Made by a program: the position numbers and the translations under genes
Notes under the pieces: generated by a model
What the model saw: the letters and a program-made list of their open reading frames with translations, nothing else
The model's database searches: none
Told to the model about the DNA's origin: nothing
NCBI GenBank assembly: GCA_025449115.1
Contig: JAHLKC010000333.1
Location: 1 to 12,757, forward strand
Direction of reading: 5' to 3'
From: Chytridium lagenaria
Lineage: Eukaryota; Chytridiomycota; Chytridiomycetes; Chytridiales; Chytridiaceae
DNA: 12,757 nt
Shown: in pieces, positions 1 through 7,874 of the stretch
Numbering within the stretch: position 1 is the first letter of the stretch
How the letters are laid out: the number at the start of each line of letters is the position of its first letter

Positions 1-296
1 CAAATTAATAGTTTATGGTCACACATTAAGAGGAGGAAATGTTTACCAGCAGGCAGCTTTGTACATAGCTGTGACCCTGCATATGAAATAATTAGAGCTC
101 GGCCAAAAACAAATAAATTCAAACATTTACCTGTGTGTTTCATTGGCAGGTAAATATGATTTTCAAAGCCAATTTATTGGCCGAATTTTTTTTATCCTTT
201 TTTTGACTCTTTTTCTTCCTCCTTCATATTTAAATATTATTTATTTAATTTAATGTATTGTTTTATTTTATTTATTTAAATATGTAATATTGTAAA
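1..296. other. AT-rich noncoding flank
   Basis: No open reading frame or RNA gene is supported here. The stretch is AT-rich, especially 185-296 with long T and A/T runs. It holds the imperfect hairpin listed separately at 100-183. I see nothing else that can be named. Confidence 0.6.
100..183. repeat. Imperfect multi-part inverted repeat (hairpin)
   Basis: CGGCCAA at 100-106 is complementary to TTGGCCG at 177-183. TAAATT near 114-119 continues the outer stem with AATTTA near 171-176, leaving a one-sided bulge on the left arm. An inner stem pairs CATTTACCTG (124-133) with CAGGTAAAT (147-155). The two stems nest into one ~84-nt foldback. It could be a relic of a small foldback or MITE-like element, or a chance AT-rich structure. 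No target duplication was identified. Confidence 0.45.
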
Positions 297-361
297 GTCA
301 TGACGGTGACCCTGCTTTTGTTCCTCAACGTCATGACGGTGACCCTACTTTTGTTACCAAC
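297..361. repeat. 33-bp direct duplication
   Basis: Two adjacent copies, 297-329 and 330-361, begin GTCATGACGGTGACCCT and differ at only a few positions. The first contains CTGCTTTTGTTCC and the second CTACTTTTGTTACC. The core GTGACCCTGC also occurs once near 70-79. No function is evident. Confidence 0.8.
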
Positions 362-529
362 TGCTCCATAATAAATGTTGTAATTTTAAGCCTAACAAGG
401 TATTTAAAACTTATATCAGCACTTCTATGTTTTTATATATAACTAATTGCTTTTCACCTTCAACAACATCTAAGAAGTAAGGCCAAGTACCAAATTTAAG
501 AGAACAAACCACAAGATGGTGACGATGTG

Positions 530-1815
530 GAGCAAATCAAAAATAAATACAGAATTATTCTAAGGCAAACAGGAATAAGAAACGCTTTAGAATTGGTTTC
601 ACGCCTCCAGCGCGTCTCCATCACGTTTCATACGCGACTTTTTCATTTTATGTTGACGGAAAAACCTGCTAACACGGCAGCCACCAAATGCAGACAGGTA
701 ATAATACATGAAAAAGCGTCTCGAGATTGAAATCTTTCAGATGGTATATGGCACTAGTGTCTAACACGTTGGCAAGTGGTTTTTTTGAAGTTTACTCCAG
801 CTTTGTCCTTTGTTGACGCTTTGCTGGAATGACGTTGACAAAGGTTAATGTAAAGAAAATCCAAAACAATTACGAATCATTATAAAGTAAACAGGAGTAA
901 GGAACACTTTAGAATTGGTTTCACGCCACCAGCGCGTCTCCGTCACGTTTTATACGCGTTTAAAGTCAGCTTTATATATTGTTTGAGGGAAAAGGCTTAT
1001 TACACGGCAGCGACGTAATGCAGACGCGTTAAACATAATTGAAAAAGCATCTCGAGATTGAAAGCTTTCAAATGGTATATCGCACTAGTGTCTAACACGT
1101 CGGCAAGTGTTTTTTTTTTAAGTTTACTCCGGCTTTGTCTTTTGTTGACGCTTTGCTGGAATGACGTTGACAAAGGTTAATGTAAAGAAAATCCAAAACA
1201 ATAAAGAATCATTATAAAGGAAACAGGAGTAAGGAACACTTTAGAATTGGTTTCACGCCTCCAGCGCGTCTCCACCACGTTTTATACGCGTTTAAAGTCA
1301 GTTTTATATATTGTTTGAGGGAAAAGGCCTATTACACGGCAGCGACGTAATGCAGACGCGTTAAACATAATTGAAAAAGCATCTAGAGATTGAAAGCTTT
1401 CAGATGGTATATCGCACTAGTGTCTAACACGTCGGCAAGTGTTTTTTTTTTAAGTTTACTCCGACTTTGACTTTTGTTGAGGCTTTGCTGGAATGACTTT
1501 GACAAAGGTTAATGTAAAGAAAATCCAAAACAATAAAGAATCATTATAAAGTAAACAGGAGTAAGGAACACTTTAGAATTGGTTTCACGCCTCCAGCGCG
1601 TCTCCACCACGTTTTATACGCGTTTAAAGTCAGCTTTATATATTGTTTGAGGGAAAAGGCCTATTACACGGCAGCGACGTAATGCAGACGCGTTAAACAT
1701 AATTGAAAAAGCATCTAGAGATTGAAAGCTTTCAAAATGGTATATCGCACTAGTGTCTAACACGTCGGCAGGTGTTTTTTTTTTTAATTTAAGTTTACTC
1801 CAGCCTTTGACTTAC
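530..1815. repeat. Satellite-like tandem array, four ~322-332 bp units
   Basis: The landmark AATTGGTTTCACGCC recurs at 591, 913, 1245 and 1577, giving periods of 322, 332 and 332 bp. Each unit contains GCGCGTCTCC, a TATACGCG motif, ACACGGCAGC, a CATCTCGAGATTGAAAG-like segment, GCACTAGTGTCTAACACG, a T run of 7-12, and a TTTACTCC...GCTGGAATGACGTTGACAAAGG block. Copies 2-4 are closer to each other than to copy 1, which suggests local expansion after an older duplication. Small open frames inside it, such as 527-730, are not conserved between copies and are not called genes. The stretch 1816-1863 between the array and the LTR holds nothing recognisable. Confidence 0.9.
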
Positions 1816-1863
1816 TTATAGACAGGGTTGTTTTTATAAATTCTATTAAGTTCATATAATAAT

Positions 1864-2342
1864 TGTGACAGAACGAGCCTAGCTTGGGCGAAAGTTCGTC
1901 AAAGGGGAAATATTGTAAAGATATTTGAAAAGAGAAAATTGGAGTTTTGAGGGATTTTATTGAAGAAGAAGGGAAGTTGTTAAGAAGAGAAATGTTGTTG
2001 AAGAAGTAGAAAATGTTTTAGAAGTGAGTTGGAGTCAAAGAAAGGGTTAGCCTTTTATAGGCGAAAAACGCGTAAAATAAAGTTGAAATTGAAAGAAGGT
2101 TTAAGAAGGTTTTAGAACAAATATAGAAGAAATTCGAAAAATAGAAACATTCCGAATGAAAAGGAAAGTTCGAGTTTTAACTAAGAAAGGTAACGAAAAT
2201 AAAAGAACTTCAAATAAAGTTGGCAAAGTTGGGGCTAAGCGTGGCATCTTGCGGAAAAATGAACGAAGTGGAAAATTTCAATAAAGAAGGTAATACAAGA
2301 ATAATTGAAGTAATACAAGAGATATCGGGAAATTCCGTCACA
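1864..2342 (-). repeat. 3' LTR of the retrotransposon
   Basis: 479 bp, bounded by TGTGAC and GTCACA. It is near-identical to the LTR at 12264-12742, with about three small differences, and it is less similar to its own partner at 7404-7862. On the minus strand it contains a TATAAAAGG box at 2051-2059 and AATAAA at 1956-1961 (seen as TTTATT on the plus strand). These are placed as expected for a U3 promoter and an R-region poly(A) signal. A small frame at 2220-2417 falls partly inside it and is not a gene. Confidence 0.93.
2051..2059 (-). promoter_or_regulatory. LTR TATA box (3' LTR copy)
   Basis: Reads TATAAAAGG on the minus strand. The same box is at 7575-7583 in the 5' LTR and 12452-12460 in the third LTR. 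Conservation in all three copies supports it as the retroelement promoter core. Confidence 0.6.
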
Positions 2343-2350
2343 CCCCCCTA
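2343..2350 (-). promoter_or_regulatory. Polypurine tract
   Basis: Minus strand reads TAGGGGGG immediately before the LTR start TGTGAC. This is the usual position of the plus-strand DNA primer in LTR retroelements. The same tract sits next to the third LTR at 12743. The 3' noncoding segment between the integrase stop (2451) and this tract is about 100 bp and holds nothing else. Confidence 0.8.
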
Positions 2351-2450
2351 CAAGAGCCTAAGCGAAGTGAAGGCGATGATGCAAGGAATTTCCAAAGAAG
2401 AAAGAAAAAGAAGTTAAAGAAATACATGTGTAGAAGAAGAAATAAAAGTG

Positions 2451-3999
2451 TTAAAGATCTTCAAAGTTTGCAGGGATAACAACGTCTTTTTCCAAGAATT
2501 CTCGATCAGCTTTGACGCGTGCACGAAGTTCAGCATCAAAGGGAAGCCAAGTATTGTAGATCGGTGAGTGATTGAGCCATTTGACGAGGGCTTGACGCTG
2601 ACCTTTGAGTGTGCGAAGGGCAAGTAGTTTTTCGACGCGTCGTTCAGACTGTGGCAAGGAGGACAGAGGATGAGGGCCGTCGAAATCCCAGTAGTATGGT
2701 CGGAGCTTTTCTGGGTGGAAGACTGGGTGAACGCGCCATGATTCAGGGATGGCAAGGCGGTAGGAAGTTCCAAGTTTTTCTTCTATGACGTAGGGACCAG
2801 TGTATACAGGGCCGAGTTTGGCAGAAGGGCGTCCTTGGGCGTTTGGTGGTAAGACGTCTTTTGCTGAGAGGAGGACTAGATCACCGACTTTGAAGGGGTC
2901 TTCAAGGCGTTTCTTGTTGGCTGTAGTGGCTTGGCGATCTTGGGCTTGCTGGATGGCGAGTTTGGCGGTCTTGTACAAGGCTTGAAGGTCACGAATGCTC
3001 AGTTGATCTTGAACATTGAGTGAAAGGTCCAGGAGTGAGGTAGGATTGCGACCAGTGTCCAGCATGAAAGGTGTGTAGCCTGTTGATGAGTTGACGGTGT
3101 CGTTGATGGCGTGCTCGACGATGTGAAGGTACTTGTCCCAGTCGTTTTGGTAGAAGTGAACGTATTCCCGAAGGGCGGCAATGATCCACTGATTCTTGTT
3201 CTCTGTCTGGCCGTCGGTCTGAGGGTGGTAGGATGAAGAGATGATTTGCTTGACGCGTAGAGACTTCATGAGGGCTTTCCAGAAGAAGCTGATAAAGCGT
3301 GAGTCGCGGTCGCTGATGATTGTCTTGGGAAGGCCGTGGTATCTCCAGATGATTTTCTCAAAGATGTCGGCGATGTCTCCGGCGGTGGCGGTGTTGAGTG
3401 TTGGCTGAATGTGAACTCTTTTTGTTGCTGAATCCACAATGACCATGATGGTGTCAAAACCAGTGTTGAGCGTTGTCGGTAGGGGACCCATGAAATCCAT
3501 TGAGATGGTTTCCCAGCGGTTCTCAGGGACTTGGTGAGGCTCGAGAAGACCGTATGGAAGGCGACGAGCAATCTTGTTGCGTTGACAAGAGTCACAGCGG
3601 CGTACATGCTTGGCGACGTCTTTGTGATATTTGGCCAGTGGTAATGTCGAGTAAGTTTTTCTGCTGTGCGTTCCCAGTTACCGTGAATACTTGGTCCGTC
3701 GTCATGGGCGAGATTGAGGAGTCTTTGGCGAATGGCGGCAGGGACAAAGAGGCGGTACTGGTTGGCGGCTTTGTAGTACAGTAGTCCTCCACTGAGAAGG
3801 TAACGGTTGATCTGAGTGCGACGTTCCTTGGGTACCGGCGGAGGATTGAAGTTTTCTTTTGGGGTGATGGTGTCGTCCAAGTACTGTTCAAGTTCCTTGA
3901 ATTCGGGATCTTCTGGTAAGGCTTCTTTGATGGCGTCCAGGATGTCGTTGGTGATGGTGGTGATGGCGTTGAGGCTGATGTGAGGGTCTGTTGCTGCAT
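2451..3999 (-). CDS. Integrase region with chromodomain-like tail
   Basis: Inserts the cDNA into the chromosome, acting in the nucleus. The N-terminal HHCC zinc finger has His...His spaced x6 (HDDGPSIH, about 3706-3683), with CDSC at 3585-3596 after the frame break near 3621. The catalytic core has Asp in MDFMGPLP (about 3497), Asp in SDRDSRF (about 3311) and Glu in TDGQTE (about 3203). The last two are separated by 35 residues, matching DD35E. The C-terminal part carries PVYTGPYVIE and WRVHPVFHPEKLRPY, the usual integrase C-terminal motifs. It ends in a segment VEKLLALR...LVKWL...NTWLPFDAEL that resembles a chromodomain (about 2636-2535), which in chromoviruses steers insertion to marked chromatin. 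The frame from about 3620 to 2451 is intact. Confidence 0.9.
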
Positions 4000-5335
4000 C
4001 TTTGGAGTGAGGGCGTCGCGAAAGAGCGTCGGCGATAGTGTTCCAGTTGCCTGGAGTCCACTCAATGACGAAATCTTGGGCGAGGAGATCTGCGAGCCAG
4101 CGGTGGTGCACAGGGCGGAGCTTGGGCTGGTCCAGGATGTACTGAAGAGACCTGTGGTCCGTGAAGACTTTGACTTGTCTGCCGATTAGGTAATGCCGAT
4201 GCGTGCGGAAGGCTTCCACGAGGGCAAGGATTTCACCGAGGTAGGGGTGGTACTTGCGTTCGCTGCTGTTGCACTTTCTTGAGGCGTAGGCGATTGGTGC
4301 TTCATGATTATTCTCGTCTGGCTGAGCGACGTAACTTCCAACGGCGGATTCTGACCAGTCTGTGTAGAGGTGAACCGGCTTGGAGGGGTCGAAAAGACTG
4401 AGTACTTGAGGTGAGACGAGGGCTTGCTTGACTTTCTCGAAGGCGGCTTGATTTTCAGGTGTCCACTTGAAAGGGGCAGGATGTTTCTTGTTGCCGGCGC
4501 CACGAAGGAGATCAGTGAGAGGCGCGAGCAGGCTTGCGTGATGGGCTATGAACCGGTGAATGGTGTTGGCGAGACCTATGAAGGAGCGGAGTTCTGTCCA
4601 AGACTTGGGCGTTTCGAAATCTTGAATGGCTTGGGTTCTTGACGGTAAAACTTCCAGGTGTCCGTTGGCGACGTGAAAACCGAGATACTCGACTTGAGAG
4701 GCGAAAAATGAACACTTGTGAAGGCGACAATGAAGCTGCTGTTCTTGAAGTCGAGCCAAAACCTTGCGGAGGTGTTCTTCATGTTCTTCGGCGGTTTCTG
4801 AGAAGATGAGAATGTCGTCCATGTATGCGATGAGAAACTCATCAACATAGTCGTGAAAGATGCTGTTGACCATGGACTGGAACGTGGCTGGGGCGTTTGC
4901 GAGACCAAAGGGCATGACGACCCATTCAAAATGGCCGTATTTCGTTCTGAAGGCGGTTTTGTCGGTATCTTCTGGGCGAATGCGGATCTGGTGGTAACCG
5001 GATGCCAGGTCAAGCTTGGAGAAGAACTTGGCCTTGCGTAACCTATCGAGGATTTCCGTGATGTTGGGGAGAGCCGTGCGGTTCTTGACTGTGTTCTTGT
5101 TGAGGGCGCGGTAGTCGATCACGAGTCTGAGCTTGCCTGCTTGGGCGATGTAGAAGATTGGAGCGCCGTATGCTGAGACCGAAGGCTTGATGCGACCGTT
5201 TTCCAGGAGGAATTCAAGTTCTTTCTTGAGGGTCTGGAGTTCTTCTTCCGAGAGAGGGTAGATTGGCCTATGTGGTGGCTTGGCGGAAGGATCTTCAAGG
5301 TCGATGCGGTGGTCTGATGGTCTTGAAGGCGGGAT
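4000..5335 (-). CDS. Reverse transcriptase and RNase H
   Basis: Copies the element RNA into DNA and removes the RNA strand in cytoplasmic particles. The frame is uninterrupted here. RT motifs in order are LRLVIDYRALN, FFSKLDLASGYHQI (catalytic Asp about 5011), FEWVVMPFGLANAPATFQ, YMDDILIFS (4825-4814, the two catalytic Asp) and VEYLGFHV. RNase H follows with Asp in LYTDWSESAVGS, Glu in GEILALVEAF, Asp in VFTDHRSLQY and Asp in TIADALSRR, a complete DEDD set. The upstream edge is the frame break near 5337, where a PPSRPSDHRIDL-like stretch, the usual lead-in to Ty3/gypsy RT, resumes. The order RT-RH-IN is typical of Ty3/gypsy. Confidence 0.95.
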
Positions 5336-5651
5336 TCCTTGTACTCTGAGAATACTGCAGGGTATTGCTTGACCATGTTCTTGATGTTGTCAGGAAGCGA
5401 AGCCAGGATTCTTGCGTCTTTTTCGTTGGCGTCAGCGGTGGTCTTCAAAACCGGAGCGTGCGCAGGGACATGAGTGGGGACTTGATGGCCAGAGGAAGCT
5501 GAATTGCAGGAAGGTGCTGAGTTGCTTGAGGCTAAGCTGTCCGAGAGGATGTCCTTGAGGTGGATGAGTCCAAGTCTGATGTTGGGGAACCTTGCGAGGC
5601 GCTTGAATGTCTTTGCCGAAATGTGTTCCACAGTGACGGGAATCTGTTCTC
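5336..5651 (-). CDS. Protease-RT linker
   Basis: Connects protease to reverse transcriptase. It begins after the break near 5651 with IPVTVEHISAKTFKRLARFP and ends with NIKNMVKQYPAVFSEY just before the break near 5337. A 'P.VF.E' motif shortly before RT is common in Ty3/gypsy polyproteins. The middle is Ser/Ala/His-rich and probably flexible. No catalytic motif is present. Confidence 0.7.
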
Positions 5652-6230
5652 TACAGATCCAGCGGTTGTTGCGAAGGTGACTGTGTTGGTGGTCCAGTCT
5701 ATCCTTGGGTTGACCCGTGTCAACCAATCCTTGCCTAGGATGACGTCGTACACGATTGGTGCAGAGATGAATTCTTGCTTGGTGACGTAGAGGTCAATGT
5801 TGAGTTCCAGGTCGCGAAAGAGGCGTCCTTTGACTGCTCTTGGTGTTGAAGCGGCGAGCTTGATGTCGAAAACTTCTTGGTTGGATGGTTTGCTGATGGC
5901 GAAGGCGAGAGAGTCCTTGACAAAGGAGTGAGTGGCTCCTCCATCTATGAGAACTTTGGCGTGCCGACCGTTGATGGTGCCTTGAATGACGAGAAGGTCA
6001 CTCTTGGCGTCTTGTTTCTCGACGTGGTAGATCTTGAGGATGCGATCGACGTCTTGATGAGGTCTTTGAGGTTTGGGTGTGGATGGAACCGTCTTGACAG
6101 GAGCCTCCACAGAACTCTTGTCAAGTGTGGCGCGCTCGACCTCGGGATGTGGTGAAGACTCTCCCGAGGGAGCGCGCAACGCCGTGTCTTGATCAGGTTT
6201 GAGAGGCAGATTGCCTCTTACTGTTGCCAC
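5652..6230 (-). CDS. Retropepsin-like aspartic protease
   Basis: Processes the polyprotein. The active-site motif is VLIDGGATHSFV with the Asp at 5945-5943. The second family motif is YDVILGKDWLTRVNPRIDW. The residue after the Asp is Gly rather than Ser or Thr; DGG-type variants are known among gypsy elements, so this need not be inactivating. The flap and substrate region lies between the motifs (FDIKLAASTPRAVKG). The segment before about 6030 is a Pro/Ser/Glu-rich linker after the Gag zinc knuckle. The Gag/protease boundary cannot be fixed from sequence. Confidence 0.85.
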
Positions 6231-7262
6231 CGTCGGTGCTGTCGTTTCCGAGACTTGCGTGTTGTTGACCTTGACTTGTTTCCGACGGATTCCTGGGGCG
6301 TTGCATTGCTCATAGCGATGTTCGTGAGAGCGGCAGTAGGTACACCACCATTTGCACGGTAGATGGCCTTTTCTTGATCGGTGAGCTTGGACCGGGTTGC
6401 TGTGGTGTTGTCGATTTCCATGGGAGTGGGACCGTTGTTGTGCTGTTGCTTTTCTTGCCTTTGGGAACGAAAATTGTGGTCGCGTGGTTTGTGACGGTTA
6501 TCATTCTGGTTGCTGCGGCGTTGGTGGTTTCCTTCTCTCCAGTGGAAGTCATCCAGGCGCTCTGCAGCACGCTGGAGTCTCTGGAGGTCGTCTTGAATGT
6601 CGAAAAGATCTTCATTGGTCCTGAGGATGGCCTTGAGTCCGCGGCGGTACTTGAAGCAGAGGATGACTTCTGGGTAGACATGCCTGATCCTTCAATGGCG
6701 GCGACGAGCTCGTTGAACTGCTGAGAGTAAAGAGTGGCGGCACCCTTTTGCTCTATCTTGTCGAGGGATTCAATGGCTTGCTGAAGGGTGAGTGATGAGG
6801 CGAAGGAGTCGCGAATCCACTGACAGTACTCTCTCCAGCCCATGTGGTGACGGACGTCTGGAGAGATTCTTCTCCACTGAGTGAGGGCGAGTCCTGAGAG
6901 GCCTGTGGAGATCCAGTCGACGTAGGTCTTGTGGTTCTTGAACTGAGGTTCTTCATCATCTCCAAGGAAGCCGTACAGCCTGGCGTCTTCAGCGGCTTGG
7001 TGGAGGTATTCATCAATTGCTGCTTGGCCTCGTGAGCTGGTTTCTTGCGAAGATCCCCAGAGAAGGATGGTGGCTTGCGTGACGTGATCTTGAATTCAGG
7101 AAGTTCTCTGGCTTCTGGTGAGAGGCGACGAGCGGCGGCGACCAAGGCTTCTGAGGCGCTGAGGCGTTCTTGGAGCTGGGCTATCTGCTGCTGAAGGCTT
7201 GCAAAGGCCGAGGCGATGTCACTGGTGGAGACTTGCTGAGGGAGTTCTGGTGTGTGTGACAT
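6231..7262 (-). CDS. Gag (capsid/nucleocapsid), three frame breaks
   Basis: Structural protein that forms the virus-like particle and binds element RNA. Reading from 7262, an N-terminal helix has heptad-like Leu spacing (LQQQIAQLQERLSASEALV), then KPPSFSGDL, the usual start of the gypsy capsid domain. After a break near 7024 come LYGFLGDDEEPQFKNHKTYV and WRRISPDV, then MGWREYCQWIRDSF (frame of 6843), typical of the retrotransposon Gag capsid. After a break near 6683 come YPEVILCFKYRRGLK and a basic stretch. After a break near 6357 lies a complete CCHC zinc knuckle, CTYCRSHEHRYEQC (CX2CX4HX4C), at 6344-6303. Each frame is recognisable, so the breaks are recent or artefactual. Confidence 0.85.
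6303..6344 (-). other. CCHC zinc knuckle of Gag
   Basis: The minus strand encodes C-X2-C-X4-H-X4-C (CTYCRSHEHRYEQC). It is in the frame of the downstream protease region, one base off the preceding Gag frame. Zinc knuckles of this form bind the element RNA in nucleocapsid. It is easy to miss because the frame changes just upstream near 6357. Confidence 0.88.
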
Positions 7263-7290
7263 TGTGAAGGAGAAGGGAACAGTGAAGGGA

Positions 7291-7380
7291 GTGAAGGAGG
7301 GAGAGAGAGCTCAAATTGAGTGAGGGAGCGAGAGAGGGCTCGAAATGGAGTGAGGGAGCGAGAGAGGGCTCGAGAGAGTG
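7291..7380. repeat. 30-bp tandem repeat in the leader
   Basis: Copies at 7321-7350 and 7351-7380 share TGAGGGAGCGAGAGAGGGCT and are nearly identical over 30 bp. A divergent third copy is at 7291-7320. On the transcript strand they are pyrimidine-rich (CCCTCTCTCGCTCCCTCA). Confidence 0.85.
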
Positions 7381-7392
7381 AGGAATTTTGAA

Positions 7393-7401
7393 GTGCTACC
7401 A
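7393..7401 (-). promoter_or_regulatory. Primer-binding site (probable initiator tRNA-Met)
   Basis: Two bases inside the 5' LTR end, the minus strand reads TGGTAGCAC. TGGTAGC is complementary to the ...GCUACCA 3' end typical of eukaryotic initiator tRNA-Met. The following bases (ACTTCAAAA) match less predictably, so the tRNA identity is tentative. Confidence 0.55.
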
Positions 7402-7403
7402 AA

Positions 7404-7862
7404 TGTGACGAACGAGCCTAGCTAGGGCGAAAGTTCGTCAAAGGGGAAATATTGAAAGATATTTGAAAGGAAAATGGAGTTTTGAAGGGATTTTATTGAA
7501 GAAGAAGGAAGTTGTTAAAAGAGAAATGTTGTGAAGAAGTAGAAATGTTAAGAAGTAGTTGAGAAAGAAGCTAGCCTTTTATAGGCGAAAAACGCGAAAA
7601 TAAAGTTGAAATTAAAGAAAGTTTAAGAAGGTTTTAGAACAAATATAGAAGAAATTCGAAAATAGAAACATTCCGAATGAAAAGGAAGTTCGAGTTTTAA
7701 CTAAGAAAGGTAACGAAAATAAAAGAACTTCAAATAAAGTTGGCAAAGTTGGGGCTAAGCGTGGCATCTTGCGGAAAAATGAACGAAGTGGAAAATTTCA
7801 ATAAAGAAGGTAATACAAGAATAATTGAAGTAATACAAGAGATATCGGGAAATTCCGTCACA
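7404..7862 (-). repeat. 5' LTR of the retrotransposon
   Basis: 459 bp with the same TGTGAC...GTCACA ends. It is about 20 bp shorter than the other two LTRs. The differences are mostly one- or two-base losses concentrated in 7404-7690, while roughly 7690-7862 matches the others exactly. On the minus strand it has TATAAAAGG at 7575-7583 and AATAAA at 7492-7497. As the upstream LTR it would drive the genomic transcript leftward. Confidence 0.93.
7575..7583 (-). promoter_or_regulatory. LTR TATA box (5' LTR, drives Gag-Pol)
   Basis: Minus strand TATAAAAGG, preceded by GCC and followed by CTAGC. Transcription would be expected to start roughly 25-35 bp downstream, toward lower coordinates. The exact start cannot be read from sequence. 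Confidence 0.6.
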
Positions 7863-7874
7863 ATGTTAAATATA

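Larger units (their letters stand above)
2451..7262 (-). pseudogene. Gag-Pol polyprotein, frameshifted
   Basis: One polyprotein is spread over several frames. The start is ATG at 7262-7260, after a 141-bp leader; the stop follows the integrase tail at 2451. Recognisable protein continues across six breaks, near 7024, 6683, 6357, 5651, 5337 and 3621. In each case the downstream frame fits the loss of a single base, usually from a short G or A run. Six losses sum to a multiple of three, so Gag and Pol appear to have been one continuous frame (about 1,605 codons) with no programmed shift between them. The catalytic residues are intact throughout. Either this copy is young and newly decayed, or the breaks are consensus indel errors. 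Confidence 0.85.
7263..7403 (-). other. Retrotransposon 5' leader
   Basis: 141 bp between the 5' LTR and the Gag ATG. It contains the primer-binding site at its right end and a purine-rich 30-bp tandem repeat. Packaging and dimerisation signals are expected in such leaders, but none can be named here. Confidence 0.7.
1864..7862 (-). mobile_element. Ty3/gypsy LTR retrotransposon (chromovirus-type), minus strand
   Basis: About 6.0 kb from LTR edge to LTR edge. Reading the minus strand, the order is 5' LTR (7862-7404), primer-binding site, leader, Gag, protease, reverse transcriptase, RNase H, integrase with chromodomain-like tail, polypurine tract, 3' LTR (2342-1864). RT-RNaseH before integrase defines Ty3/gypsy rather than Ty1/copia. 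Both LTRs end TGTGAC...GTCACA. The five bases outside the two edges (ATAAT on the left, ATGTT on the right) do not match, so no target site duplication is visible; recombination between copies or later change is possible. The coding frame is broken six times by apparent one-base losses, so as written it could not produce its proteins. Confidence 0.93.

Noticed and set aside
527..730. 67-codon open frame in the satellite array
   Set aside because: It lies in copy 1 of the tandem repeat and is not kept open in the other copies.
2220..2417. 65-codon frame
   Set aside because: It straddles the LTR edge and the polypurine tract on the strand opposite to the element.
5560..6724. Plus-strand frames through Gag and protease
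   Set aside because: Antisense to well-recognised retroelement protein and without any family motif.
7404..7862. Programmed ribosomal frameshift between Gag and Pol
   Set aside because: The breaks are scattered through Gag, protease, RT and integrase, and all fit base loss; no slippery site and overlap is seen at the Gag/Pol junction.
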